Assembly (NCBI GenBank): GCA_903891335.1 | Contig: CAITDX010000044.1 | Span: forward strand, 1 to 33,098 | Length of the DNA stretch: 33,098 nt | From: an uncultured bacterium | Lineage (GTDB): Bacteria > Patescibacteriota > Microgenomatia > UBA1400 > PJMF01 | Direction of reading: 5' to 3' | Part shown: positions 22,713 through 29,762 of the stretch, one piece after another | How positions within the stretch are numbered: position 1 is the stretch's first letter | Layout: every line of letters starts with the position of its first letter | Program-made: the position numbers and the translations under genes | The notes under the pieces: model-generated | Told to the model about the DNA's origin: nothing | The model's database searches: none | What the model saw: the letters and a program-made list of their open reading frames with translations, nothing else

Positions 22713-23609
22713 ATGAAGACCACCTTCAAAATCAGCACTAACTTCTGCATGGCTCTTACTGTATTTAGTATGATGCTTTTTTCAGCTACAAATGCGGAAA
22801 AAATTAATAGCATCGTTCGACCAGTCGAAGCAGCTAGACCAGAAAAAATTGATATTTGTCATGCTACTGACTCTCACACTAATCCTTATGATAACGGCAA
22901 AAAAGAAGTTAGCTATGACTCAATCGTCACCGTGCCAAATGGTCATGACACTCACAATGGCCCAGTTTGGTATGCTGGCATTGCCGATCATAGTTGGGGA
23001 GATATCATCCCTCCATTTAGCTGGACAGAGTGTCCTGAGGATGAGGCTGCATATACTAGTGATGACTCAACTAAGGCATGCAAAATTAATTTACCAGGAG
23101 GTGTAAAAAAATACACTGATGAAGTTGCAAAAAACTACGCCGGTAAAAACTGGACTACTGAAGGTCAGGCCGTTTTCAACAACAACTGTGAAATCCCAGG
23201 AGACACCTGTGAAGAAACCGTCGCTTGTCCCACTCAATGTGACTACGAAGGCGGAGAAATTGAAGGTGAATGTGGCCCAATTGAATGTGATGCGACAGAA
23301 TCTTGTGAAGAGGTTGATCCTTGCGAAGAAAACCCTGAATTAGAGGAATGCCAGGAACCAACTCCTACTCCCACCGCAACTCCTACTCCAAGTGTGACTC
23401 CAACCGCAACTCCCACTCCAGAAGATCCCAACAATGAGTCTTCCAAGCTGTGGGTAGAGCACTTGGCTTGTGACCAATATGATTTCCGTGCTGAGATGGA
23501 TCTGAAAACTGATGACAAACCAGTCCAAGATGTGCTCGTCACCTTCACTTACAATGGTTTAAGCAAGAATGCCTACACCAACAAAGATGGCCGTGCTTCA
23601 ACTTTGTGA
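22713..23609 (+). CDS. Exported Cys-rich surface protein, N-terminal part (frameshifted)
   Basis: A 298-residue frame that starts with a signal peptide (FCMALTVFSMMLFSATNA), then an extracellular module of the pattern IDICHATDSHTNPY ... HDTHNG ... WGDIIPPF, seen in secreted bacterial proteins with conserved Cys and His. A Cys/Glu-rich segment (about residues 155-215) and a Thr-Pro linker (PTPTPTATPTPSVTP) follow. The final domain looks like an immunoglobulin-like beta sandwich (VQDVLVTFTYNG) and is interrupted: this frame ends at 23609, while the -1/+2 frame continues the same domain as FNFVNKQFTTSFTFTG to 23899. One missing base between about 23580 and 23606 would explain it. The whole product would be about 395 residues and directly precedes a sortase gene. 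Confidence 0.8.
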   Translation: MKTTFKISTNFCMALTVFSMMLFSATNAEKINSIVRPVEAARPEKIDICHATDSHTNPYDNGKKEVSYDSIVTVPNGHDTHNGPVWYAGIADHSWGDIIPPFSWTECPEDEAAYTSDDSTKACKINLPGGVKKYTDEVAKNYAGKNWTTEGQAVFNNNCEIPGDTCEETVACPTQCDYEGGEIEGECGPIECDATESCEEVDPCEENPELEECQEPTPTPTATPTPSVTPTATPTPEDPNNESSKLWVEHLACDQYDFRAEMDLKTDDKPVQDVLVTFTYNGLSKNAYTNKDGRASTL

Positions 23610-23899
23610 ACAAACAATTCACAACCTCTTTCACCTTCACTGGTGAAGCAGTCGTCAAGGCTACTCCAAACAATGGTTTTGCTACTCAAGAAACCAAAGC
23701 AACTGCCGAAACTAACTGTCAGGAAATGGGTGCCATCAGTACTCCAGTCAGCACTCCAGCTAGTTCTGGTCAAGTCCTTGGTGCGAATACCTACGCCGAA
23801 ACTGGTGTCTTCGAAGACGTGCTTATGAGCATTGTCGGTCTCAGTGGTGCTACAATGACTTCTGTCGGAGCCATGTTGCATGCCAAGAAGAAGAACTAA
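23606..23899 (+). CDS. C-terminal part of the surface protein with YAETG sorting signal
   Basis: This frame completes the interrupted beta-sandwich domain and ends in a cell-wall-sorting-like tail: YAETG (23792-23806), an acidic spacer VFED, a hydrophobic segment (VLMSIVGLSGATMTSVGAML) and the positive tail HAKKKN. YAETG resembles the LAxTG motif used by class E sortases rather than LPxTG. The GTG at 23606 is a formal start, but it is much more likely that this is the frameshifted end of the preceding gene than an independent protein, because it lacks a signal peptide. Its end overlaps the sortase gene by 20 bp, implying translational coupling. Confidence 0.75.
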   Translation: MNKQFTTSFTFTGEAVVKATPNNGFATQETKATAETNCQEMGAISTPVSTPASSGQVLGANTYAETGVFEDVLMSIVGLSGATMTSVGAMLHAKKKN

Positions 23900-24485
23900 A
23901 CAGATTCAAAAGCCAGCAAAACGCAAACAGCGCTTTGCTTCACTATCACAACTGAATATCCCTATCGCCTTAATGGTGGTAGGGATATTTTTGATGGCTC
24001 TCTCAGGTCTACACTGGTATTTCCGCTATCAAGCGCTTACCATCAGTGAGACAATACTCGGTCAATATGCTTCCTATGAAGTTGAAGGGGCAGAGCGTCG
24101 ACCAGTCCACATCAAGATTCCTTGGTTTGTCGATGTCGACATTAGCCAACAAACCTTAGTGGCAAATCAGTGGACAATCGCTGAGAAAGAAGCTTCGCAT
24201 CTAGCCAGCTCGGCCCGACCTGGCGAGCAAGGCAACATCATCATTTATGGCCACAACACGCGGCAAATCATGGGCAATATTCGCGCACTCAAAGGTAATG
24301 AAATCATCACCCTGACTACCGCTGACGGCCAAGAACATCGCTATCGCATCACCAAGATTGCCGAAGTTCAACCAGATGAAACTGAGTTTCTCCTGCCAAC
24401 ACAAACGGAAACCCTGACGCTCTATACTTGCTCAGGATTCATGGACCGCCTCAGATTTGTGGTGAGGGGGGAGAGGGTGGAGTAA
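23880..24485 (+). CDS. Sortase (transpeptidase)
   Basis: A 201-residue sortase. It has a basic cytoplasmic N-terminus, one membrane anchor (about residues 27-48), and a catalytic beta barrel with the expected triad: H125 in IIYGHNTRQI, C184 in LYTCSGF, R192 in RLRFVV. The short TLYTCSG form is typical of class D/E-like sortases. It cleaves a sorting motif between Thr and Gly and joins the protein to a nucleophile on the cell surface. The adjoining upstream protein carries YAETG plus membrane anchor, so it is the probable dedicated substrate. The ATG at 23880 lies inside the end of that gene. Confidence 0.92.
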   Translation: MPRRRTKQIQKPAKRKQRFASLSQLNIPIALMVVGIFLMALSGLHWYFRYQALTISETILGQYASYEVEGAERRPVHIKIPWFVDVDISQQTLVANQWTIAEKEASHLASSARPGEQGNIIIYGHNTRQIMGNIRALKGNEIITLTTADGQEHRYRITKIAEVQPDETEFLLPTQTETLTLYTCSGFMDRLRFVVRGERVE

Positions 24486-24488
24486 AGT

Positions 24489-25028
24489 CTAAATTTGCTT
24501 CCAAACAAAGAAAGTTTTTTTGTCTTTTTGGACTTCAATATATCCACTAGGATTAAAATCTCTTTCAGAGAGATTTACGGATCCTTCGTGTTTTTTGTAC
24601 TCTGTCTTTAATCCTGGATAACTTGGAGAATCAATCGTTTCGTCTTCTCGGCCAATATATTCAATGTCAGTGCTATGCGTGACTCCTAATTCCTCTCTAA
24701 GAGCTCGAGTAATGGCATTCATAACATTCTCATTCGGAGACATTTTTTCACTCACTCCAGACAAACCTCGTCGGCGAGTCCGTCCATCACTAAATTCTTG
24801 CCTATCTTCAATTAGTTGAAAAGTGACTCCATCCTTGCTAAAGTACACTTCGACGTGCACAAATTCAACTCTTCTCAATAGTTCATTCCCTGACTCAACT
24901 AAGTGTGTTTCACCTGCAAGCACTTCTTTGACGAGGTGTTCAAGAGTTTTAGCTTTTCCAACACCCCAATTTTCAGTACTAATGCCATGTTTTTCTAACT
25001 TTTGTTTTATCTGATGTTCAATTGACAT
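24489..25028 (-). CDS. Nudix-like hydrolase family protein
   Basis: A 179-residue protein whose centre resembles a Nudix fold: a core strand region (VHVEVYFSKDGVTFQLIEDR), RRRGLSGVSEK, then NENVMNAITRALREELGV, which fits the second half of the Nudix box (E-x7-R-x-L-x-E-E-x-G) with Ala in place of the first Glu of REUxEE. The Gly at the start of the canonical box is not aligned, so the metal site may be altered. Substrate unknown. TATAAT lies 12 nt before the ATG. The gene is convergent with the sortase (3-bp gap). Confidence 0.6.
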   Translation of the reverse strand: MSIEHQIKQKLEKHGISTENWGVGKAKTLEHLVKEVLAGETHLVESGNELLRRVEFVHVEVYFSKDGVTFQLIEDRQEFSDGRTRRRGLSGVSEKMSPNENVMNAITRALREELGVTHSTDIEYIGREDETIDSPSYPGLKTEYKKHEGSVNLSERDFNPSGYIEVQKDKKTFFVWKQI

Positions 25029-25093
25029 AAAAAATCTTTCATTATAATTAGTTAATTATACACCTCATCTAAAAGAAACCCATAAAAATCTTA

Positions 25094-25924
25094 CTACTTT
25101 ATCTCCTCTAACATTCCCTTCTTCTCATCGGGAGTCAAACCCTTCAAATCATCACCTTTGCCCTTATCTTTACCTTGGTTGTCCTCGCCGTTGCCGTTCT
25201 TACCATTTCCACCCTTATTTTCACTCTCATCTTCCTCTTCGCCTTCAAACTCCATGTCTTCTAATTCTTGGATAATTTGCTCGATGTTTGATTGGGTTTG
25301 CTCAATTTGCTGGGCTACTTGCTCAGAAGTAGTTGGAACAAGCGGAACAGCGGGAGCAGTAGTTGTATTGGCAGAAGGCATATTATTTCCGGTGGCATTC
25401 GTTGGTGGAAGCTGAGCATCCTGCTGGGTAGTCGTTGGCTGAGTAGTTCCAACCACACCTGATTGACCCATCTTACCTTGCGGCGCGGCTGCTTGGTGAG
25501 TCGTCGTCTGACTCGTTTCTTGCACAACCACTCGTTTCTGTTCTTCCAAATCAGCGTTCATTTTCTTGAGCGTAGCTACATAGGTATTACGCGCCTCTGT
25601 TTTGACCGTCGCACTTTTAATTTGCTTGATATCAGTAGTTGTCGCTGACAACTGTTGGTTGAGCTGGACGATACCAGTGGCAGCATATTCGCTGGTCGCA
25701 ACTTTTTGAAATTCATTGAATCGGCGCTCGGCGATCTTAACCTGCGTCGCAGATTGCAAGGCATCGGAGGGACTTAGTAAGGCAAGTGCAACTTTCTCTA
25801 GCGACAACTTCCATGAATAGGTTGCGTCTCCTGGTACAGCATTCCAAGAAGCCAGTGCCATTCCACTGGGAGTAATGAGGAAAAGAAGCAAAGCCCACAC
25901 CGCGATATCGAGGTATTTTTTCAT
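25094..25924 (-). CDS. Exported DUF5667-domain protein
   Basis: A 276-residue protein with a signal peptide (about residues 7-25) followed at once by the DUF5667 signature: AVPGDATYSWKLSLEKVALALLS and VKIAERRFNEFQKV. A Thr/Gln/Pro-rich linker and an acidic, Gly/Asn/Lys-rich low-complexity tail (EGEEEDESENKGG) complete it. DUF5667 proteins are exported, helical and of unknown function; they are frequent in Patescibacteria. The ATG at 25924 is preceded by AAGGAG; a longer in-frame start at 25966 lies upstream of the probable -10 box and would displace the signal peptide. Confidence 0.8.
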   Translation of the reverse strand: MKKYLDIAVWALLLFLITPSGMALASWNAVPGDATYSWKLSLEKVALALLSPSDALQSATQVKIAERRFNEFQKVATSEYAATGIVQLNQQLSATTTDIKQIKSATVKTEARNTYVATLKKMNADLEEQKRVVVQETSQTTTHQAAAPQGKMGQSGVVGTTQPTTTQQDAQLPPTNATGNNMPSANTTTAPAVPLVPTTSEQVAQQIEQTQSNIEQIIQELEDMEFEGEEEDESENKGGNGKNGNGEDNQGKDKGKGDDLKGLTPDEKKGMLEEIK

Positions 25925-25951
25925 ACAAGAAAAACTCCTTCTCTTCCATGG

Positions 25952-25958
25952 TATCATA
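25952..25958. promoter_or_regulatory. Overlapping divergent -10 boxes (TATCATA)
   Basis: Rightward TATCAT (25952-25957) is 12 nt before the HAD gene ATG at 25970; leftward TATGAT (25958-25953) is placed to start transcription just before the Shine-Dalgarno of the DUF5667 gene. The hexamers share five central base pairs, the same layout as at 7486-7492. Confidence 0.45.
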
Positions 25959-25969
25959 TCTACCATCTC

Positions 25970-26551
25970 ATGAATCTATCTTCTTATTCTCACCTCATCT
26001 TCGACTTCGACGAAACCATCGCCACACTACAGATTCGCTGGCCAGAGTGGCATAGGCAAATCGCATCAGTCGTCCAAAACTATGAGGCAGATTTCAACGC
26101 TGAGGACGCTGCCAAGCTGACCATGTACGACATTCACGGCTACATCGATCGTTATGGCAAGGCTTTTCGCGATGATTTTGTGGCTTTTGAGCAGCGAATT
26201 GAGACGCAAAATTATCAGGGTTTTGACATTGTCCCGGCTGGTTTCGCCTTACTTAAACAGGCACAGCAAGAGCAGAAGCAACTTTACCTACTAACCTCCA
26301 ATTGCCGAGCGGTAGTGGGACCAGTCCTGATTGAACTCAGTATCAAAGATTATTTTCAGCGCATTATCACCGTTGATGATGTCGACAATCTCAAACCGAG
26401 TGCTGCACCATGGCAACTCATTGCTACAACTAAAGCGGAACAGCAAATTCCTAAAGCCAAGTGGTTGATGGTGGGAGATAGTGCTTCGGATAGTGGCTTC
26501 GCAGCAGCAGTTGGGATTGATTTTGTTAATGTCAATCAACTTACTCACTAA
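25970..26551 (+). CDS. HAD-superfamily hydrolase
   Basis: A 193-residue HAD phosphatase-like protein. Motif I is FDFDETI with nucleophile D12 and acid/base D14; motif II is LLTSN; motif III Lys lies in DNLKPSAAPW; motif IV is MVGDSASDSGFA with metal-binding Asp residues. The cap is a C1-type helical insert between motifs I and II. It probably removes phosphate from a small metabolite such as a sugar phosphate; the substrate cannot be inferred. Its last 11 bp overlap the convergent broken gene. Confidence 0.88.
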   Translation: MNLSSYSHLIFDFDETIATLQIRWPEWHRQIASVVQNYEADFNAEDAAKLTMYDIHGYIDRYGKAFRDDFVAFEQRIETQNYQGFDIVPAGFALLKQAQQEQKQLYLLTSNCRAVVGPVLIELSIKDYFQRIITVDDVDNLKPSAAPWQLIATTKAEQQIPKAKWLMVGDSASDSGFAAAVGIDFVNVNQLTH

Positions 26552-26854
26552 GTGCAACCCAAACTGAATGTACGTCTAACTTAAGGTTTCTGATCCCTAA
26601 TTCTGGAATAAATAGCTCAAACTGAATGTTCTTTCCATCTCTGGTAATTTCCCTTCCACTCTGATAATGGTCTTCCATGAGTGCCTTGAGTAATGGAGAG
26701 TAATCATCGATTTCTATGATGTGAGACCAATCCTTCGATATTTAATTTGACCCTCGAAAGTCTTGTTGGTCTTCTTACATGTAGCAGAAGCCTCTACAAC
26801 CTGATATTCTCTACTGAACTGACCTTCTGGCGGTGTTGATGGAACTTCAATCAT
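26541..26854 (-). pseudogene. Small hypothetical gene broken by one frameshift
   Basis: The minus strand from the ATG at 26854 reads MIEVPSTPPEGQFSREYQ ... FEGQIKYRR and stops at 26714. A second frame picks up without a gap in meaning (SKDWSHIIEIDDYSPLLKAL ... VHSVWVALSE) and ends at 26541. Joining them needs one added base between about 26717 and 26741. The full product would be about 105 residues of alpha/beta type and of unknown family. TATAAA lies 10 nt before the ATG. Apart from this gene, nothing else is visible between 26552 and 26896. Decay and an assembly error are both possible. Confidence 0.55.
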
Positions 26855-26896
26855 AGGTGGTTAATTTATAAAATAGATTGCGCCACAAATAAACCT

Positions 26897-27649
26897 TCAA
26901 ATCATCAGGTTTCCAAAAATTACTGCTGAACAATCCTCAAAAATCCCCACTCCCACATGACTCCAATCGCCAAGTTGGTTACCATCATGATCAGGGTCGG
27001 CAGCATACATCCACTCAATCAGATGAGTGCCACTCAAGCGCATGTGCGTGCTCATGTTTTCCCCCAACCAATAAAAACCCAAGGTTTTATAGCCTTCTTC
27101 TTCACTCACATACCGCTTGAAACCCTCATGACTGTCTGAGCCATGCTGACAGATGAACGTTGCTCGCTCGAGCGCATAGCGAGCCAAGCGATCATCCCAG
27201 GTCAAATTTGACTTACCTTTGGTATAGCGATAGTGGTTGAGGGCCTGGAAGGTTTCCTGAGGGGTGCCCATTTGCTCATCGAAGCCCACTTTCATCCGCC
27301 AACCTGTTTCACTGACTTGCACTGCTTGTCCCCAGGGTACATCACGCAAATCGGGATCATGAGCATAGGGGTCGACTGGAGCTGGCGTGGGAGTTGCAGT
27401 CAGAGAGGGAATTGAAGATGATGAAGGTGCCTCAGCCGTAGCACTGCCTGTGGCCTCGCGAGTAGCTGCTGTCCTTGTTGACTGCTGACGCTGATCAAAA
27501 GTAAGCAAAGTTCGCCAGAGATTAGGTAGGCTCCAGGCTTGCAATTTACCCTGATTATAGAAGTTCAGCGCAAAAGCCACTCCAGCGAACAATGCGATTG
27601 CCACAACCAATACAAGAATAATTCGCTGCCAATGACTAAAGAGCTTCAT
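26897..27649 (-). CDS. Membrane-anchored CAP (SCP/PR1)-domain protein
   Basis: A 250-residue protein with an N-terminal membrane segment (about residues 10-30), a Ser/Thr/Ala/Pro-rich linker (about 55-95) and a C-terminal CAP domain: TFQALNHYRYTKGKSNLTWDDRLARYA (in two parts), HGSDSHEGF, WLGENMS, and DWSHVGVGIF. The conserved His/Glu/His positions of CAP proteins are present. Two Cys (HxxC-like FICQHG and FEDCSA) could form a disulfide. It is extracellular, and function within CAP proteins varies. It overlaps the end of the peroxiredoxin gene by 14 bp, so the two form an operon. Confidence 0.85.
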   Translation of the reverse strand: MKLFSHWQRIILVLVVAIALFAGVAFALNFYNQGKLQAWSLPNLWRTLLTFDQRQQSTRTAATREATGSATAEAPSSSSIPSLTATPTPAPVDPYAHDPDLRDVPWGQAVQVSETGWRMKVGFDEQMGTPQETFQALNHYRYTKGKSNLTWDDRLARYALERATFICQHGSDSHEGFKRYVSEEEGYKTLGFYWLGENMSTHMRLSGTHLIEWMYAADPDHDGNQLGDWSHVGVGIFEDCSAVIFGNLMI

Positions 27650-28124
27650 GATTCAATAGAGTTTGGGCGTCAGCCAACACTTCACTAGCGTGTGAGGCGG
27701 GCTTGACCGCTGGATAAATTTTAGCAATTTTTCCCTCTGAATCAATTAAAAATGACATGCGCTTAATGCCAATAAATTTCTTACCGAACATGCTTTTTTC
27801 GGCCAAAACGCCATATGCTTGCAGCATGGTTTTGTCAGTGTCAGCCAGCAAGGGGAAGGGCAGCTTGAATTTATCAGCAAACTTGGCGTGGCTCTGTACC
27901 GAATCAGCACTAATACCCAAGACCGCCACTCCCAGCTCAGTTAGCTCTGACCAGGCATCACGCAATCCACAAGCTTCAGTGGTACAACCAGGCGTATCGT
28001 CTTTGGGATAGAAATAGAGCAGCAACAAGCGCCCCACATAGTCACGAAGCTGGTGTAACTGACCATTTTGATCTAATAAAGAAAATTCTGGAGCTTTAAC
28101 CCCAGTCGAGAGGGTTGTTGTCAT
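27636..28124 (-). CDS. bcp: Thioredoxin-dependent peroxiredoxin, BCP/PrxQ type
   Basis: A 162-residue PrxQ/BCP peroxiredoxin that reduces peroxides. FYPKDDTPGCTTEACGLRD shows the peroxidatic C47 and resolving C52 with the 4-residue spacing of atypical two-Cys PrxQ enzymes. FPLLADTD and RMSFLIDSEGKI follow as usual. The ATG at 28124 is only 6 nt after a TACAAT box (28136-28131), giving a leaderless mRNA; the longer frame to 28250 crosses the divergent gene and is rejected. It is transcribed with the CAP-domain gene. Confidence 0.95.
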   Translation of the reverse strand: MTTTLSTGVKAPEFSLLDQNGQLHQLRDYVGRLLLLYFYPKDDTPGCTTEACGLRDAWSELTELGVAVLGISADSVQSHAKFADKFKLPFPLLADTDKTMLQAYGVLAEKSMFGKKFIGIKRMSFLIDSEGKIAKIYPAVKPASHASEVLADAQTLLNHEAL

Positions 28125-28128
28125 ACTT

Positions 28129-28142
28129 CTATTGTACAATAG
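28129..28142. promoter_or_regulatory. Palindromic bidirectional promoter core
   Basis: CTATTGTACAATAG is a perfect 14-bp palindrome holding a TACAAT -10 box on each strand (plus 28135-28140, minus 28136-28131). The ATGs lie 8 nt (28149) and 6 nt (28124) away, so both mRNAs would be leaderless and the two polymerases would compete for the same base pairs. Confidence 0.65.
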
Positions 28143-28148
28143 CTTTCT

Positions 28149-28958
28149 ATGATCAAAGCACTTATCTCTGATTACGACGGTACCCTGACTGACCACACTC
28201 ATCAACTCACCGAAGCAGTGGTGGAAGCAGTGCGCGCCTTTCAAAAGCAAGGCTTCATTTTCTCAATCGCCACTGGTCGAATGTATCAAGGTATCGTCGC
28301 TGCTTCGGCAGCGGAGTTAGGAGTCAGCACTCCACTGATTGTTCGTGGTGGCTCAGAAATTATTAATCCAAATACCAAAGCAGTGCTCTGGAGTAAATAT
28401 ATCGATTCAGAAACGGTGACCGCACTGATTCCATATCTACACACCTTCGCTGATCAATTTCACTTCGCTGCTGAGAGCGGCGATTTTGCTTATACCAAAG
28501 ACGGCATCATCGTCAAAGAATTTGGTACCGGCGCACAATTTGCCGATCTCGCCACTATTCCCCATGATCGCGTCCCCAAAATAGTCATCGAGCCAGCCTC
28601 TCCAGAGCCAATGGTTGATGAACTAATCAGTGACCTTGCTGCTAAATTTCCTTTACTTCACCTGGCAAAAATCACCAGTCGTCGCGGCTATGGCATCGAC
28701 ATCAATAGTCACGAAGCCGGCAAGGAAAACGCGCTCAAAGCCTGGGCGAGCCTGATGAATCTAGAACTCACCGAAATCGCTGGCATCGGCGATGGTCACA
28801 ACGACTATCCACTCCTTATTAACTGCGGCTATAAGATCGCCATGGGCAATGCCCCAGACTCACTCAAAGCAATTGCTGATCTGGTGGTTAGCACTCAAGC
28901 AGAGGATGGAGTGGCAGAGGCGGTAGAAACTTTGGAAAATTTGACAAAGAGAGACTAG
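28149..28958 (+). CDS. Cof-type HAD-IIB phosphatase
   Basis: A 269-residue Cof/HAD-IIB phosphatase. Motif I is SDYDGTLT with D8 and D10; motif II is SIATGRM; the C2B cap lies in the middle; motif III/IV is GIGDGHNDYPLL, preceded by GIDINSHEAGKENAL with the conserved Lys. NAPDSLKAIADLVV is typical of the family C-terminus. These enzymes dephosphorylate sugar phosphates or cofactors; the exact substrate is not evident. It is expressed from the palindromic promoter shared with the peroxiredoxin gene. Confidence 0.93.
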   Translation: MIKALISDYDGTLTDHTHQLTEAVVEAVRAFQKQGFIFSIATGRMYQGIVAASAAELGVSTPLIVRGGSEIINPNTKAVLWSKYIDSETVTALIPYLHTFADQFHFAAESGDFAYTKDGIIVKEFGTGAQFADLATIPHDRVPKIVIEPASPEPMVDELISDLAAKFPLLHLAKITSRRGYGIDINSHEAGKENALKAWASLMNLELTEIAGIGDGHNDYPLLINCGYKIAMGNAPDSLKAIADLVVSTQAEDGVAEAVETLENLTKRD

Positions 28959-28978
28959 GGAGTAGAATTTGCCTTTAT

Positions 28979-29275
28979 ATGGCAGAAAAACAAAAAATAG
29001 AGGTTTTCGTACTCCCTGATTTACCTCAAACTGTATTTGAATTCATGCGCACTACAGTCCAAGAGAACTATGCTGGTCCAGAAGCTTTTCCCATGGGACG
29101 AGCAGACTGGGATGCAAATCGACAAAAATACTTAGAAAATAAAGGCTGGTCCTTTACTTTTGGTGTTGATGGATCTTTGACTAGAATCCCAGCCCCCTTC
29201 ACCGTCATTGCCGAAAAAAATGGCAAAAGATTCAAATTTGCGCAGGGATGGGCAGAGCCAATCCAACTGGGCTAG
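28979..29275 (+). CDS. Small hypothetical protein
   Basis: A 98-residue cytoplasmic-looking protein that I do not recognise (KIEVFVLPDLPQTVFEFMRT; PFTVIAEKNGKRFKFAQGW). TAGAAT lies 10 nt before the ATG. It follows the Cof-type phosphatase by 20 nt and may be in the same transcript. A GC-rich hairpin overlaps its stop codon. Confidence 0.65.
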   Translation: MAEKQKIEVFVLPDLPQTVFEFMRTTVQENYAGPEAFPMGRADWDANRQKYLENKGWSFTFGVDGSLTRIPAPFTVIAEKNGKRFKFAQGWAEPIQLG

Positions 29276-29284
29276 CCCGAGTTG
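29264..29284 (+). terminator. Hairpin overlapping the stop codon, weak terminator candidate
   Basis: CAACT-GGGC (29264-29272) pairs with GCCC-(G)-AGTTG (29275-29284) around the TAG stop, with one bulged G. The following bases (CTTCATTTCT) are only moderately T-rich, so termination is uncertain. Confidence 0.35.
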
Positions 29285-29314
29285 CTTCATTTCTACAATT
29301 TTCTCTCGCTTTAC

Positions 29315-29346
29315 TTGACTTTTGGTGTCGTTTATGACACAATAAT
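29315..29346 (+). promoter_or_regulatory. Promoter with inverted repeat upstream of the HigA-like gene
   Basis: TTGACT (29315-29320) and a -10 candidate CACAAT/AATAAT (29338-29346) flank an inverted repeat GTGTC (29325-29329) / GACAC (29336-29340). An operator between the -35 and -10 boxes fits autorepression by a Xre-type antitoxin. Confidence 0.5.
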
Positions 29347-29441
29347 ATTTCAGCGGATTTATCAAAAAACAACAAAAAACTCCTCATAAAGAGATCATCA
29401 AAGCCACCAACAGACTGCAAGAATATAAAAACAAACTATGA
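29346..29441 (+). pseudogene. C-terminal remnant of a HigB/Gp49-type toxin
   Basis: The 31 codons ending at the TGA at 29439-29441 read YFSGFIKKQQKTPHKEI followed by IKATNRLQEYKNKL, which matches the C-terminus of phage-derived Gp49-like HigB toxins (GFxKKxxKTPxxEIxxAxxRxxxY). A TAA lies directly upstream in frame and I find no continuation of a toxin in any frame, so the 5' and middle parts are missing. The stop overlaps the antitoxin start (ATGA), the coupling expected of a higBA operon. It cannot encode an active RNase. Confidence 0.65.
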
Positions 29442-29746
29442 AAGCACATAAACTCAATCCTCAAAAAATCAAAAAGCTTAGCATTCCCCTCGAGGAATTT
29501 GATAAAAGATTCTCAGAGGAAGAAAAAAGAGCCATCGCAGAGGAGGTTTCGTACCTCGAAATTCTCATGGGACTCAAGCAAAATCGCCAGGAACTCGGAC
29601 TAAGTCAAGAAGAATTAGCAAAACGTTCGCAAGTGCCTCGAGCCACCATCACCAAAATTGAAAATGGCCAACGCAATGTTACCCTCAAAACAATGCTTGC
29701 CCTTGCTAACGCTATGGGCAAACGCTTGAAGATTTCTTGGATTTAA
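29438..29746 (+). CDS. HigA-like Xre-family antitoxin, orphan
   Basis: A 102-residue DNA-binding protein. The C-terminal half is a Xre-type helix-turn-helix (RQELGLSQEELAKRSQVPRA ... TITKIENGQRNVTLKTMLALANAMG). The N-terminal half is charged and helical and would be the toxin-binding part. It follows, with an ATGA overlap, a truncated HigB-type toxin end, so it is best read as the surviving antitoxin of a higBA module. It probably binds its own promoter inverted repeat at 29325-29340. Convergent with gpmA. Confidence 0.85.
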   Translation: MKAHKLNPQKIKKLSIPLEEFDKRFSEEEKRAIAEEVSYLEILMGLKQNRQELGLSQEELAKRSQVPRATITKIENGQRNVTLKTMLALANAMGKRLKISWI

Positions 29747-29762
29747 AAACATTCAACCAAAA

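Noticed and set aside
23356..23431. Thr-Pro coding repeat as a CRISPR or DNA repeat array
   Set aside because: It is a low-complexity protein linker with variable codons and no spacers. No CRISPR array is seen anywhere in the window.
23243..23548. Minus-strand ORFs across the surface protein
   Set aside because: They are shadows created by the Thr-Pro repeat and show no family features.
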